Below are positions 23,852-32,628 of a DNA stretch of 39,347 nt, piece after piece (the stretch's first letter is position 1; every line of letters begins with the position of its first letter). The stretch covers positions 1-39,347 of the forward strand of contig CAYONP010000054.1 of assembly GCA_964405335.1 (NCBI GenBank), read 5' to 3'. The notes below the pieces were generated by a model. That model saw only the letters and a list, made by a program, of their open reading frames with translations. It searched no databases and was not told the origin of the DNA. Source of the DNA: CAYONP01 sp964405335 (GTDB lineage Bacteria > Armatimonadota > UBA10988). Made by a program: the position numbers and the translations under genes.

Positions 23852-24340
23852 TCAGCGAGCCCGCGTCGACCAGTCAAACCCAATCCGCGGATCGTCGAAC
23901 GCCACCCGCTCCTCATCCGGGTCGGTCGGGTCATAGACCGCGCTGGTGTGATAGACGATCCAGGCCGGCTCGGCGCCGAGGACGCGGTAGCCGTGGGCCA
24001 CGCCGCGGGGGATGATCAGCATCTGCGGGTTGTGCTCGCCGATGGCGTACTGCTCGGTTACCCCGGCGGTCGGCGAGCCGTCGCGCAGGTCGTGCATCAC
24101 CGCCTGGATCATGCCGCGCAGGCAGACCCAGGCGTCGTCCTGCCGGTGATGCCAGTGGAACGCCTTGATCACCCCGGGGTAGCTCATCGTCAGCGTTGTT
24201 TGAGCGATGGCGGCGAGCCCGGCGCCGAGATACGGGTCGTCAGCGCGGGCCAGTTCGGCCAGCAGGCCGCGGTCGTCGGTGTGGACCGTCAGCCGCTTGA
24301 GCCAGGCACCGTCGATCCGGCCGCGGCGGCAGTCACTCAC
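23852..24340 (-). CDS. RmlC-like cupin, dTDP-4-dehydrorhamnose 3,5-epimerase-related
   Basis: A 162-residue cupin. The core has KAFHWHHRQDDAWVCLRG, MIQAVMHDLRDGSPT and LIIPRGVAHGYRVLG, which match the RmlC family of sugar-nucleotide epimerases, including the HxH-type active-site strand. It is slightly shorter than canonical RmlC (about 180) and lacks an obvious canonical substrate loop, so it may act on another nucleotide sugar. The GTG start overlaps the aminotransferase stop by eight bases, making it the last gene of the four-gene sugar cluster 23852-27374. Probably cytoplasmic. Confidence 0.8.
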   Translation of the reverse strand: MSDCRRGRIDGAWLKRLTVHTDDRGLLAELARADDPYLGAGLAAIAQTTLTMSYPGVIKAFHWHHRQDDAWVCLRGMIQAVMHDLRDGSPTAGVTEQYAIGEHNPQMLIIPRGVAHGYRVLGAEPAWIVYHTSAVYDPTDPDEERVAFDDPRIGFDWSTRAR

Positions 24341-25613
24341 CGAGTTGCTCCAGCAAGGCCTTGGTCATCTCGATCGACTCGTCCAGCACGCCGAGCAGCT
24401 CGTCGAGCTCCGCGTCGGTGACGATCAGCGGCGGCTCCAGGCGCATCACCGTCGGGTTGTTCAGCGTGTAGGCGACCAGCACGCGGCGGACGGCAATCTG
24501 GGCGATGACCAGGCCGGCCACATCCTCGTCCCAGAACTCGACGCCGATCAGCAGCCCGCGCCCGCGGACCGTCTTGATGATCTCGGGATACCGCGCCTGC
24601 CGCTCGCGGAGTCCGGAGACGAGCCGCGCGCCCTGCTCGGCCGCCCGCGCGGGCAGGTCCTGTTCGATGATCGATCGCACCGCGGCCAGGCCGGCGGCGC
24701 AGGCGAGCGGGTTGCCGCCCCAGGTGCTCGAGTGGAGCAGCGGGTTGTCGTCGAACAGCGACCACAGCTCGGGCACGGCGATGAACGCGCCGAGGGGCAT
24801 CACGCCGCCGCCGAGCGCCTTGGCCAGGCAGAGCACGTCGGGCGCGACGCCCTCGTGCTCGCAGGCGAACAGCGTGCCGCAGCGGCCCAGGCCGGTCTGC
24901 ACCTCGTCGAAGATCAGCTTGGCGCCGTGGCGATCGCAGATGCTGCGCGCGGCGGCGAGGTAGCCGTCGGGCGGGATGATCACGCCGCCTTCGCCCTGGA
25001 TCGGCTCGAGGATGACCGCCGCCGTGTCGCCGTCGACCGCGGCGGCCAACGCGTCGGCGTCGCCGAACGGGACGTGGACGAAGCCCGGCACCAGCGGCTC
25101 GAACAGCGCCTTGTACTTCGGCCGGCCCGAGGCGCTGAGCGCGCCGAAGGTCTTGCCGTGGAAGGCGCCCTCGGTCGCCACCACCTTCGCCCGCGGAGCG
25201 CCCGACAGGGCGAACCAGCCACGGCACAGCTTGAGCGCGCCTTCGACCGCCTCGGCGCCGCTGTTGGTGAAGAAGGTGTAGCGCAGCTCGCCCGGCGTCA
25301 CCTCGGCCAGCAGGGCGGCCAGCTCGACCGTTGGCGGGTCGACCAACATGCGCACCGAGAGCGGCATCCGCTCGAGCTGCCGGCGCACCGCCTCGATCAC
25401 CTCGGGCGGGCGGTGGCCCAGCGCGAAGACGCCGAAGCCGCCGAGGAAATCGAGGTAGCGGTTGCCCTCGCTGTCCCACACCTCGCAGCCGGCGGCGCGC
25501 TCGGCCACGCCGCCGTAGCCCATGAACTCAAGCAGCCGCAGCATCGCCGGGTTGACATGTTCGCGCCCCCAGGCGCGGAGCTGATCGTCGTGAGTGATGG
25601 TCGTCTCGGCCAT
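24333..25613 (-). CDS. Class III PLP-dependent aminotransferase (putrescine/ornithine aminotransferase-like)
   Basis: A 426-residue fold-type I aminotransferase. Seen are YLDFLGGFGVFALGHRPP near the N-terminus, FFTNSGAEAVEGALKLCR (115-132), GAFHGKTFGALSASG (149-163), ILEPIQGEGG (201-210), IFDEVQTGLGRCG with D236 contacting the cofactor ring, and LCLAKALGGG with K265 as the PLP lysine. The closest recalled members are putrescine and acetylornithine aminotransferases. In this cluster it could instead act on a keto-sugar or on a polyamine. Two starts are possible; 25613 is preferred because GAGGCGG precedes it and it leaves ten bases to the upstream stop, whereas 25631 would overlap by eight bases. 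Confidence 0.88.
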   Translation of the reverse strand: MAETTITHDDQLRAWGREHVNPAMLRLLEFMGYGGVAERAAGCEVWDSEGNRYLDFLGGFGVFALGHRPPEVIEAVRRQLERMPLSVRMLVDPPTVELAALLAEVTPGELRYTFFTNSGAEAVEGALKLCRGWFALSGAPRAKVVATEGAFHGKTFGALSASGRPKYKALFEPLVPGFVHVPFGDADALAAAVDGDTAAVILEPIQGEGGVIIPPDGYLAAARSICDRHGAKLIFDEVQTGLGRCGTLFACEHEGVAPDVLCLAKALGGGVMPLGAFIAVPELWSLFDDNPLLHSSTWGGNPLACAAGLAAVRSIIEQDLPARAAEQGARLVSGLRERQARYPEIIKTVRGRGLLIGVEFWDEDVAGLVIAQIAVRRVLVAYTLNNPTVMRLEPPLIVTDAELDELLGVLDESIEMTKALLEQLGE

Positions 25614-25623
25614 GGTTGCCGCC

Positions 25624-26433
25624 TCAGGCATAGCACTCGCGCAGCGTCGCGAAGCTGCGCCGGGCGAGCTCGGGCCCGCCCAGCGCGAAATCGAACACTT
25701 CGACCGAGACCCAGCCGGCGTAGCCGATGTCGCGCAGCGCCGCGCCGAGCGGCCGGTGGTCGAGTTCGCCCATGCCGGGACCGAGCAGGTTCGGGTCGTT
25801 GGCGTGAAAGTGCCGCAGATGCTCGCGGTTGTTGCGGATCACCTGGTCCAGCGGCGCCGACTCGCTGCCGCTCATCGCCTTGCAGTCGAGGATCAGCCGG
25901 AAGCTCGGGTGGTCGACGGCCTCGATGATCGCCACCCCGTCTGCGGCGGTGTTGATGAACTCGGTCTCGCTCGGCGCCAGGGGCTCGAGGCAGAAGGTTA
26001 CCCCGCGCTCGCCGGCGACGGCCGCCACGTCGCGAAAGATCGCAACCAGTCGCTCGCGCGAGGCCTCGGGCGTGTCGATCACGGTCCGCTGCTTGGGCGA
26101 GCCGCAAACCAGGATCTCGCCGCCGATGTCGGCGCAGAAGTGGACCAGCTCGATGAAGTAGTCGCGGGTGCGCCGGCGCACCGTATCGTCGGGCGTGCTC
26201 ATATGCAGGCCGGCCGGCTTGACCAGCAGCCAGTGTGTTCCGGCGATCGTCAGCCCGTGCCGCGCGGCGGTGTCGGCAATCGCGCGGCGGGCGGCGGCGT
26301 CGAGCTGGCCAACCTGCTCGGCGAGGGTAAACGGCGCAATCTCGACGCCCTGGTAGCCGATCTCCGCGGCGACGCGGCAGACCTCGTCGAAGGGCATCTG
26401 CTCGAACATCTCGTTGCAGACGGCGAAGCGCAT
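25624..26433 (-). CDS. Sugar phosphate isomerase/epimerase-like TIM-barrel protein
   Basis: A 269-residue protein of the xylose isomerase-like superfamily. MRFAVCNEMFEQMPFDEVC opens the barrel, followed by GYQGVEIAPF (metal-binding Glu), FCLEPLAPSETEF (about 147-159), LILDCKAMSG (about 179-188), LRHFHANDPN (about 206-215) and WVSVEVFDF (about 242-250). These are the metal-ligand strands of an active isomerase or epimerase. It overlaps the glycosyltransferase stop by one base (TGATG), so both are one translational unit. It likely shapes the sugar used by this cluster; the substrate is unknown. It differs strongly from the similar-fold protein at 22296-23072. Confidence 0.87.
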   Translation of the reverse strand: MRFAVCNEMFEQMPFDEVCRVAAEIGYQGVEIAPFTLAEQVGQLDAAARRAIADTAARHGLTIAGTHWLLVKPAGLHMSTPDDTVRRRTRDYFIELVHFCADIGGEILVCGSPKQRTVIDTPEASRERLVAIFRDVAAVAGERGVTFCLEPLAPSETEFINTAADGVAIIEAVDHPSFRLILDCKAMSGSESAPLDQVIRNNREHLRHFHANDPNLLGPGMGELDHRPLGAALRDIGYAGWVSVEVFDFALGGPELARRSFATLRECYA

Positions 26434-27374
26434 CAGTCAATCACCTCGGCGACGACATAAGTGCGGCGGCCGGTGCTCTCATGGTAGGTCCGGGTCGACA
26501 GCTCGGCCAGCGCGCCCGAGGCAAAGAGCTGGCTGCCGAAGGTGGCCAGCACCACCGAGGCGATCAGCCACTGGCCGAAGTCGTCGCCGCCGGCGAACAG
26601 GCGAACCAGGCCGATGCCGGCGCTGCCGATGCCGAGCACCGTGGCGAGCAGCGCCCAGCGGCCGAAGGCATGCACCGGCCGCTGCATCGAAACGGTCAGG
26701 AACTTGACCAGCATCAGGTCGAGAATCACCTTGGTGGTGCGCCCGAGGCCGTATTTGCTGGCGCCGAACCGGCGCGGGTGGTGGCGGACCCGCATTTCGC
26801 CGATGCGCGCGCCATAGGCGGCGGCCAGGGCGGGGATGAAGCGGTGCAACTGGCCATAGAGCCGCAGCGGCTCGAGCGCCTCGCGGCGGTAGGCCTTCAG
26901 CGTGCAGCCGGTGTCGTGGATGGGCACGCCGGTGATCTGCGCGATGAGCCCGTTGGCGATCCGGCTGGGCAGCCGGCGCAGCCAGTGGTCTTGCCGCTCG
27001 GCGCGCCAGCCGCTGACGATGTCGTAACCCTCGTCGAGCATGCTCAGCATCGCCGGGATGTCGGCCGGGTCGTTTTGCAGGTCGGCGTCGAGCGGGACGA
27101 TGACCGCGCCGGCGGCATGGTCGAACCCGGCCTGCATCGCCGCCGTCTGGCCGAAGTTGCGGCGGAACAGGACCACGCGGACAGCCGGGTCGGCGGCCAG
27201 TTGGCGCAGCAGCTCGCGCGAGCCGTCGGTCGAGCCGTCGTCGACCAGGATGAGCTGGTAGCTGAGCCCGGCGTCGGTCAGGGCGCTGGTGATCCGGCGG
27301 TGGAGTTCGGGCAGGCTCTCGACCTCGTTGAACACCGGCACAACCACGGAGACCTGCGGCGGGGGTGGGCTCAT
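26433..27374 (-). CDS. Glycosyltransferase family 2, polyprenyl-phosphate sugar transferase (DPM1/ArnC-like)
   Basis: A 313-residue membrane glycosyltransferase. The GT-A domain (about 1-220) shows SVVVPVFNEVESLPEL, LVDDGSTDGSRELL, FRRNFGQTAAMQAGFDHA and VPLDADLQNDP with the DxD site, then DTGCTLKAYRREAL. Two C-terminal transmembrane helices lie at about 226-248 and 262-288, the topology of enzymes that load a sugar onto undecaprenyl or dolichyl phosphate (ArnC, GtrB, DPM1). It faces the cytoplasm. It heads the minus-strand cluster with isomerase, aminotransferase and cupin, which could make the sugar it transfers. The ATG at 27374 was preferred over 27404 because the domain begins nine residues later. 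Confidence 0.9.
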   Translation of the reverse strand: MSPPPPQVSVVVPVFNEVESLPELHRRITSALTDAGLSYQLILVDDGSTDGSRELLRQLAADPAVRVVLFRRNFGQTAAMQAGFDHAAGAVIVPLDADLQNDPADIPAMLSMLDEGYDIVSGWRAERQDHWLRRLPSRIANGLIAQITGVPIHDTGCTLKAYRREALEPLRLYGQLHRFIPALAAAYGARIGEMRVRHHPRRFGASKYGLGRTTKVILDLMLVKFLTVSMQRPVHAFGRWALLATVLGIGSAGIGLVRLFAGGDDFGQWLIASVVLATFGSQLFASGALAELSTRTYHESTGRRTYVVAEVID

Positions 27375-27441
27375 CGACGAGACGCCTCGCGCGAATGCTA
27401 CCATAGCCGCCGGGGCCCGGCAACGGCGCGATGCGGCGTTA

Positions 27442-27450
27442 TGCTATACT
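27442..27450 (+). promoter_or_regulatory. Extended -10 promoter for the DUF4139-like gene
   Basis: TGCTATACT contains the extended TGn element and the -10 hexamer TATACT (27445-27450). No recognisable -35 hexamer lies 17 bases upstream, as allowed for extended -10 promoters. The ATG at 27472 is 22 bases downstream. On the other strand TATGGT (27405-27400) may serve the glycosyltransferase, but that is weaker. Confidence 0.5.
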
Positions 27451-27471
27451 CCCGGCGTGCCGGAGAGGGCA

Positions 27472-28971
27472 ATGGCGCGGAGGCGGTACGGCATCCTGCT
27501 CGTCGCGGCGCTGGCGGCTTCGGGCCTGCTCCGGCTCGCGGCGACCGCACAAGAGGCCGAAGCAGAGCCTGAGATGGAGGCGCTCGAGACGCCCGAGACG
27601 GTCGAGCTGGCCGACGAACCGCCGCCACCCACCGAGGACCTGGCCACGCTCGATGCCGACGTGATCGACGCCACGGCCGAGGTCGAGGGCACCGCCGCCC
27701 CCGCCGCGCCGGCCGCCTGGGCGGTCGAGGACGACACGCCGCCCGACCTGGGGCCGTACCAGGTCATCCTCCACACCGACGGCAACGCCCTGGTGCAGCG
27801 CCGGCGCAACGTCGACCTGACGGTGGGCGAGAACGAGCTCACGCTCGACGCCGTGCCGACGCAGATTGTCGCCGACAGCATCGGCCTGCGGGCGCTCGAT
27901 CCAGCGGCCGGCCTGCAGGTGCTCGAGCAGAGCGGCAGCCTGAGCCGACCGACGATGCAGAGCCTGCTGTCGGCCTCGCTGGGCGAGACCATTGAGGTCC
28001 GCGACGGCGGCCGGCAGGTGGCCGAGGGCAGGCTGCTGGCCAGCGAAGAGAGCGGTCTGGTCGTCGAAACCTCGACCGGCGTTCACCTGCTCCCGCTCGG
28101 CGGCGAGGTGGTGCTGCCGGTCTCGGCGCTGGTCGAGCGCGCGCCCGGACTGCGCTGGCGCACCCGCGCCGAGCGCGCCGGGTCGACCGAGATCGAGGTC
28201 AGTTACCTCACCGGCGGGTTCACCTGGCAGGCCGATTATGCCCTGACGGCGCGCGACAGCGACCGGCTGGTCGGCTTCGAAGCCTGGGTGCGGGTCGACA
28301 ACCAAAGCGGCGCCGACCTGGCCCAGGCCGGCCTGATCTTCATCGACCGGCCGAGTGCCGAGCCGGGCGACGAGCCGGCTGCCGCCGGCACGGCCCGGCG
28401 TTACTACCTGCCGCAGCCGGTGGACCTGCCCGACGGCGAGGCGAAGCGGTTCGCGCTGGTGCAGTTGCCGGCGGCCCGCTCGCAGGTGCGGTATGTCGCG
28501 ACGCTCGAGCCGGCCGGTCTGGCCGGCGTGCGGCTGACCGCCGAGCTGAAGAACGACGCCGCCAGCGGTCTCGGCCTGCCGCTGCCGCCCGGGCCGGCGC
28601 GGCTCTATGCCCCCGATCGCGTCGGCCGGCTGCAGCTCGTCGGTCGCCAGGAGCTGAGCGGCGTGGCGGTCGATGCGCCGCTGAGCTTCGACCTCGGCCC
28701 GGCCGACGACGTCGACCTGCAGATCGAGACGGCGGCGCCCGAGGGCGGGCCGATCCGCCGCACCGTCCGGCTGCGCAACCTGCGCACCGAGGAGATCACC
28801 GTCCGGCTGGTCGAGCGGCGCCCGGGCGCGTGGAGCATGACCGCCGCGACCACGCCGTTCACGCCGGTGCGCGACGGCGCGGCCACCGCCGAGGTGACCG
28901 TGCCGGCCAACGGCACGGCCGAGGTCCGCTACCAGATCGCCGTCACCGCCGCCGAGACCCCCGAGGAATAG
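27472..28971 (+). CDS. Exported DUF4139-like protein
   Basis: A 499-residue exported protein. A signal peptide covers about 1-26 (hydrophobic ILLVAALAASGLL, likely cleavage near ATA-Q), then an acidic low-complexity linker rich in Glu, Ala and Pro (about 27-95). The rest is beta-rich and resembles DUF4139: YLTGGFTWQADYAL (about 245-258), a VRVDNQSGADLAQAGLIF strand, and a C-terminal RNLRTEEITVRLVERRPG region. DUF4139 proteins are periplasmic or surface beta-proteins of unknown function. GGAGAGGG lies two to nine bases before the ATG. mqnD begins five bases after its stop, but a functional link is unlikely. Confidence 0.75.
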   Translation: MARRRYGILLVAALAASGLLRLAATAQEAEAEPEMEALETPETVELADEPPPPTEDLATLDADVIDATAEVEGTAAPAAPAAWAVEDDTPPDLGPYQVILHTDGNALVQRRRNVDLTVGENELTLDAVPTQIVADSIGLRALDPAAGLQVLEQSGSLSRPTMQSLLSASLGETIEVRDGGRQVAEGRLLASEESGLVVETSTGVHLLPLGGEVVLPVSALVERAPGLRWRTRAERAGSTEIEVSYLTGGFTWQADYALTARDSDRLVGFEAWVRVDNQSGADLAQAGLIFIDRPSAEPGDEPAAAGTARRYYLPQPVDLPDGEAKRFALVQLPAARSQVRYVATLEPAGLAGVRLTAELKNDAASGLGLPLPPGPARLYAPDRVGRLQLVGRQELSGVAVDAPLSFDLGPADDVDLQIETAAPEGGPIRRTVRLRNLRTEEITVRLVERRPGAWSMTAATTPFTPVRDGAATAEVTVPANGTAEVRYQIAVTAAETPEE

Positions 28972-28976
28972 CGCCG

Positions 28977-29807
28977 ATGCTGATTCGCGTGGCGCACAGC
29001 CCCGACGCTGACGACGCCTTCATGTTCTATGCCCTGACCGCCGGCCGCCTGGACACCGGCGACCGGGTCTATGAGCACACGCTGCAGGACATCGAAACGC
29101 TCAATCGCTGGGCGCACGAAGGTCGGTACGAGGTCACCGCGGTCAGCATCCATGCCTATGCGCACCTGACCGAGAAGTACGCCCTGCTCAGCTCGGGCGC
29201 GAGCATGGGCGAGGCCAGCTACGGCCCGCGGCTGGTCGCCCGGCGGCACCTGAGCACCGACGAGCTGCGCGAGGTGACCATCGCGGTGCCCGGCACGTTG
29301 ACCACCGCCTACCTGGTGCTCCGCCTGCTGCTGCCCGAGGCGCGGACGGTCACGCTGCCGTTCGACAGCATCCCACAGGCGGTGGCCGACGGCCAGGTCG
29401 AGGCCGGCGTGCTGATCCACGAGGCTCAGCTCACCTTCGGCGACAGCCGGCTGGTGCTGCTGCTCGACTTCGGCGAGTGGTGGCACTCGCGTCACGGCCT
29501 GCCGCTGCCGCTCGGCGGCAACGTGGTCCGGCGCGACCTCGGTCCCACGCTGATGCAACACATCGCCGCCGACCTGAAAGCGAGCATCCGCTACGCGCTC
29601 GAGCATCGGGACGAGGCGCTCGATTACGCGCTGCGCTACGCCGGCGACCTGCCGCGCGAGCAGGCCGACACCTTCGTCGGCATGTACGTCAACGAGCGCA
29701 CGGTCGACTATGGCGACGAGGGGCGCGAGGCGGTGCGGCGGCTGCTGCGCGAGGGCTATGAGCGGGGCCTGATCCCGCACATGGTCGAGCCGGAGTTCAT
29801 CGGCTGA
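28977..29807 (+). CDS. mqnD: 1,4-dihydroxy-6-naphthoate synthase (futalosine pathway)
   Basis: Converts cyclic dehypoxanthinyl futalosine into 1,4-dihydroxy-6-naphthoate in the futalosine route to menaquinone; cytoplasmic. The protein has 276 residues with a periplasmic-binding-protein-like fold. Seen are HSPDADDAFMFYAL (7-20), LLSSGASMGEASYGPRLVA (about 71-89), VAVPGTLTTAYL-like (IAVPGTLTTAYLVLRLLL), VEAGVLIHEAQLTFG with the key HE, and FGEWWHSRHGLPLPLGGNVV. These distinguish MqnD from MqnA. GAGGAA at the end of the preceding gene serves as ribosome site. No other mqn gene is in the window. Confidence 0.95.
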   Translation: MLIRVAHSPDADDAFMFYALTAGRLDTGDRVYEHTLQDIETLNRWAHEGRYEVTAVSIHAYAHLTEKYALLSSGASMGEASYGPRLVARRHLSTDELREVTIAVPGTLTTAYLVLRLLLPEARTVTLPFDSIPQAVADGQVEAGVLIHEAQLTFGDSRLVLLLDFGEWWHSRHGLPLPLGGNVVRRDLGPTLMQHIAADLKASIRYALEHRDEALDYALRYAGDLPREQADTFVGMYVNERTVDYGDEGREAVRRLLREGYERGLIPHMVEPEFIG

Positions 29808-29833
29808 GCCGGCGTAGCAACCCGCGCGCCGGC
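29808..29833. other. Inverted repeat directly after mqnD
   Basis: GCCGGCG at 29808-29814 pairs with CGCCGGC at 29827-29833 around a 12-base loop and begins at the base after the mqnD stop. No T-run follows. It could end or weaken the mqnD transcript before the ABC/SPFH operon, whose possible -10 (CATACT at 29840-29845) is close by without a clear -35. Confidence 0.35.
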
Positions 29834-29862
29834 GGGTACCATACTCTCGGACACCGGCACGC

Positions 29863-30822
29863 ATGGGCCTGAGGTTACGACAACTCGCCGCCATCGCGCA
29901 GAACTCGCTGGCCGACATCCTGCGCGCGCCGCTGTTCGCGCTGGTCTTCCTCGCCGCCGTGGTGCTCGCCGGCGTGCTGCCGACGTTCGACTACCTCTCG
30001 TTCCTCGAGAAGCGGCGGCTGGTGGCCGACAGCCTGCTCGCCCTGACGCTGTGCGCCGCCAGCTTCGCCGCCGCCGCCGGCGCGGTGCAGACCGTCGGCG
30101 ACGAGGTGCGCCGGCAGACGGCCAACGCGGTGCTGAGCAAGCCGGTCGGGCGGTGGAGCTTTCTGCTCGGCAAGTTGCTCGGCCTGGCCGCGGCCAGTGG
30201 GCTGTTCTGCCTCGCGCTCGGCCTGGCCACGCTGTGGGCCAGCCGGGTCTGCTTCGATGACTACCTGGTCGACCGCACCGCCGCCGGTCTCTACGCCGGC
30301 GCCATCGCCGCCGGGTTGCTGGCCGCCGCCGGCGCCGATTTCCTGTTCGGCAAGTCGTTCTGCGGCGCCGTGGTGGTCAGCGTCACGGCGGCCCTGGCGC
30401 TGGGCTTCGGCCTGCTGCTGGCGCTCCCGGGCGGCGGGCGGCCCGGCGTGGCGCAGATCGACCTGACGCTGCTGCCGGCCCTGGTGTTGCTCTGGCCGGC
30501 GGCGATGCTGGCCGCCGGCGTGGCGATGATCGCCTCGCTCCGGTTCGCCGCGGCGCCGGCGTTGATGGTCACCCTGGTCGTCTTCGCGGTCGGCTTGCTG
30601 TCGGACTATCTGTTCGGCCGCGCGGCGGCGAATAGCTGGGCGGCGGCGATTGTCCATAGAGTGTTGCCGAACTGGCAGCCGTTCTGGATTGCCGACGCGC
30701 TGGCCGAGGAGGTGGCCGTGAGCTGGAGCTACGTCGCCCGCGCCGGGGGCTATGCGCTGGCCTATCTCGCTGGGCTGTGGGTCCTGGCCGGCGCGGTTTT
30801 TGAGCGGCGGGCGATCGGGTAA
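29863..30822 (+). CDS. ABC-2 type permease subunit
   Basis: A 319-residue integral membrane protein with about six to seven transmembrane helices (roughly 24-43, 58-80, 102-124, 144-160, 170-190, 200-225 and a C-terminal pair near 225-245 and 292-312). The segment GDEVRRQTANAVLSKPVGRWSFLLGK is cytoplasmic and typical of ABC-2 permeases such as NosY- or GldF-like proteins, where the regulatory loop precedes a helix. No ATPase domain. The matching ATPase is the gene at 36421-37419, with a second permease at 37412-38773, so these three could form one exporter. First gene of the 29863-39347 run; the start has no strong ribosome site. Confidence 0.8.
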   Translation: MGLRLRQLAAIAQNSLADILRAPLFALVFLAAVVLAGVLPTFDYLSFLEKRRLVADSLLALTLCAASFAAAAGAVQTVGDEVRRQTANAVLSKPVGRWSFLLGKLLGLAAASGLFCLALGLATLWASRVCFDDYLVDRTAAGLYAGAIAAGLLAAAGADFLFGKSFCGAVVVSVTAALALGFGLLLALPGGGRPGVAQIDLTLLPALVLLWPAAMLAAGVAMIASLRFAAAPALMVTLVVFAVGLLSDYLFGRAAANSWAAAIVHRVLPNWQPFWIADALAEEVAVSWSYVARAGGYALAYLAGLWVLAGAVFERRAIG

Positions 30823-30831
30823 CCGCATGTC

Positions 30832-32628
30832 ATGAGCATGGCCACGCATCGACTGGCGACCTGGACCGCGGCGATCCTCGTCGTCGCCGCGCTGGTCGCG
30901 GTTGCCTTGGCGCTGGCCGCGCGGTCGCTCGTCGCGCTCGCCGCCGTCGCGCCGCTGCTGCCGGCCGCGGCGCTGGCCTGTCTGGCCGCGCTGCACCTGG
31001 CCGCGCTCCAGCGCGAGCAGGACGAGGCGCGCGACCGGGCCGCCGCCGAGGCGGCACAGCATCGCCTGTTCGAGGACGGCGCGCGCTTCCTCGACGCCGC
31101 CCGCGGCCGCGAGCAGTTCGAACGCTGGTTCGTGCCGGCGGCCTGCCTGGCGCTGGCGCTGCTCGAACTGGCCCTGGCCCGTTGGCTGTGGCGCGGGCAG
31201 GTGTTTCGCTGGGGCATGGCGGTCGACGCCGGTACGGTGGCCGAGGCGAGCCGGACCTACCTCGCCGCGCTGCTCGGCGGCCTAGCCTTTGCCGCCTTTG
31301 CCGCCGGCCGGGTGCTCGGCGCGCTGGCCGGTGAGCGCAACGCGCCGGCCCTGCGACCGACCAGCCACCTGCTGCTGCTGACCGTGGGCACCGGCTGCGG
31401 CGGCGTCGCCTGGTCGCTCTGGCCGGGCGCCGAAGCGACCTATGCCGCGCGCGGCGTGGCGGTGTTGCTCGTGCTCGTCGCCGTCGACCGGCTGCTCACC
31501 CTCGGCCTCGACTGGTACCGCTCGCGGGGCAGCGGGCCGGCGCGGGTGGTCTATGAGGGCCGGCTGCTCGCCCTGCTGGTGCATCCGGCCGGCATCGTCG
31601 ACAACCTCGCGGCGACGCTCGATTACCAGTTCGGCTGGAAGGTCAGCCGGACGCAGTTCTACGGCTTGGCGCGGCGGGCGCTGCTGCCCTTCCTGCTGTT
31701 CCAGGCAGCGGCGCTGTGGCTCCTCTCCTGCCTGCTCTTCGTCGGCCCCGACCAGGTCGCCGTGCGCTACCGGCTCGGCCGGCCGACGGCGCCGCTCGGG
31801 CCGGGTTTCCACCTCCTCGCGCCTTGGCCGGTCGATCGGCATGTCCGGCTGCCGGCGCGGCAGGTGCAGACCATCACGCTCGGCCCGGCCGAGGCGCTGG
31901 CGCCGGCGGCGGACGAGCTCTACATCGTCGCCGCGGCCGATGCCGTCGACGGCGCGCCGGCCGACTTGCTGCAGGCCGAGCTGTACCTCTCGTACGAGCT
32001 AGTCGATCCGCGCCGCTGGCTCGAGTCGTCGGCCGAGCCCGAGCGGCTGCTGGCCGACCTGCTGCGTCGCGAAACGGCCCGCTGCATGGCTGGCTCGACG
32101 TTGTTCGAGTTGCTCGGCGGTGGCGAGACCAGCGCGGCCGAGGCCATCGCCCGGGGCGTGGCCGCCGGCGCCGAGGCGGCGGGGCTGGGCGTGGTGATCC
32201 GCGGCGTCGGCTTTGTGGGCAGCGGCCCACCGGCGCCGGTGCGGGAGGCGTTCGAAGCAGTGACCCAAGCCGGCGAGCAGCAGTCGGCGGCCATCCTGGC
32301 CGCCGAGGCGGCGGCGGCGCATCGTGCGCCCGAGGCCGAGGTGGCCGCCGAACAGGCGCGGGCGCTGGCCGACGGCCGCGCGGCGCGGACACGGGCGACG
32401 GCGTCGGCGCGGCGCGGCTGGTTTGCCGGCGTGCTGTCGGCGGCCCGGGCCGAGCCGAGGACGTTCCGCACGCGGCGGCGGTTGCAGGCCCTCGAGGCCG
32501 CGCTGGCCGGGCGCGAGAAGACCGTCGTGACGGTGCCGGTGAGCAAGCTGACCATGGACCTGCAGGAGCGCGCGCGGAGCGAACTGCTCGACGCGCCGAT
32601 TGCTCCGCCGGAGACGAGCGATGAGTGA
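30832..32628 (+). CDS. Seven-helix membrane protein fused to an HflK-like SPFH domain
   Basis: A 598-residue membrane protein. The N-terminal part has about six helices (12-30, 34-58, 101-121, 142-164, 178-197, 205-224). A seventh (283-304) leads into an HflK/SPFH domain starting VGPDQVAVRYRLGRP (305-319) and PLGPGFHLLAPWPVD (322-336), the standard opening of HflK. An Ala/Glu/Arg-rich coiled coil covers about 480-560. Ordinary HflK has only one helix, so the multi-helix N-terminus is unusual. The coupled genes that follow encode two more SPFH proteins; the three may form a mixed ring in the membrane. The stop overlaps the next start by eight bases (ATGAGTGA). Confidence 0.82.
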   Translation: MSMATHRLATWTAAILVVAALVAVALALAARSLVALAAVAPLLPAAALACLAALHLAALQREQDEARDRAAAEAAQHRLFEDGARFLDAARGREQFERWFVPAACLALALLELALARWLWRGQVFRWGMAVDAGTVAEASRTYLAALLGGLAFAAFAAGRVLGALAGERNAPALRPTSHLLLLTVGTGCGGVAWSLWPGAEATYAARGVAVLLVLVAVDRLLTLGLDWYRSRGSGPARVVYEGRLLALLVHPAGIVDNLAATLDYQFGWKVSRTQFYGLARRALLPFLLFQAAALWLLSCLLFVGPDQVAVRYRLGRPTAPLGPGFHLLAPWPVDRHVRLPARQVQTITLGPAEALAPAADELYIVAAADAVDGAPADLLQAELYLSYELVDPRRWLESSAEPERLLADLLRRETARCMAGSTLFELLGGGETSAAEAIARGVAAGAEAAGLGVVIRGVGFVGSGPPAPVREAFEAVTQAGEQQSAAILAAEAAAAHRAPEAEVAAEQARALADGRAARTRATASARRGWFAGVLSAARAEPRTFRTRRRLQALEAALAGREKTVVTVPVSKLTMDLQERARSELLDAPIAPPETSDE

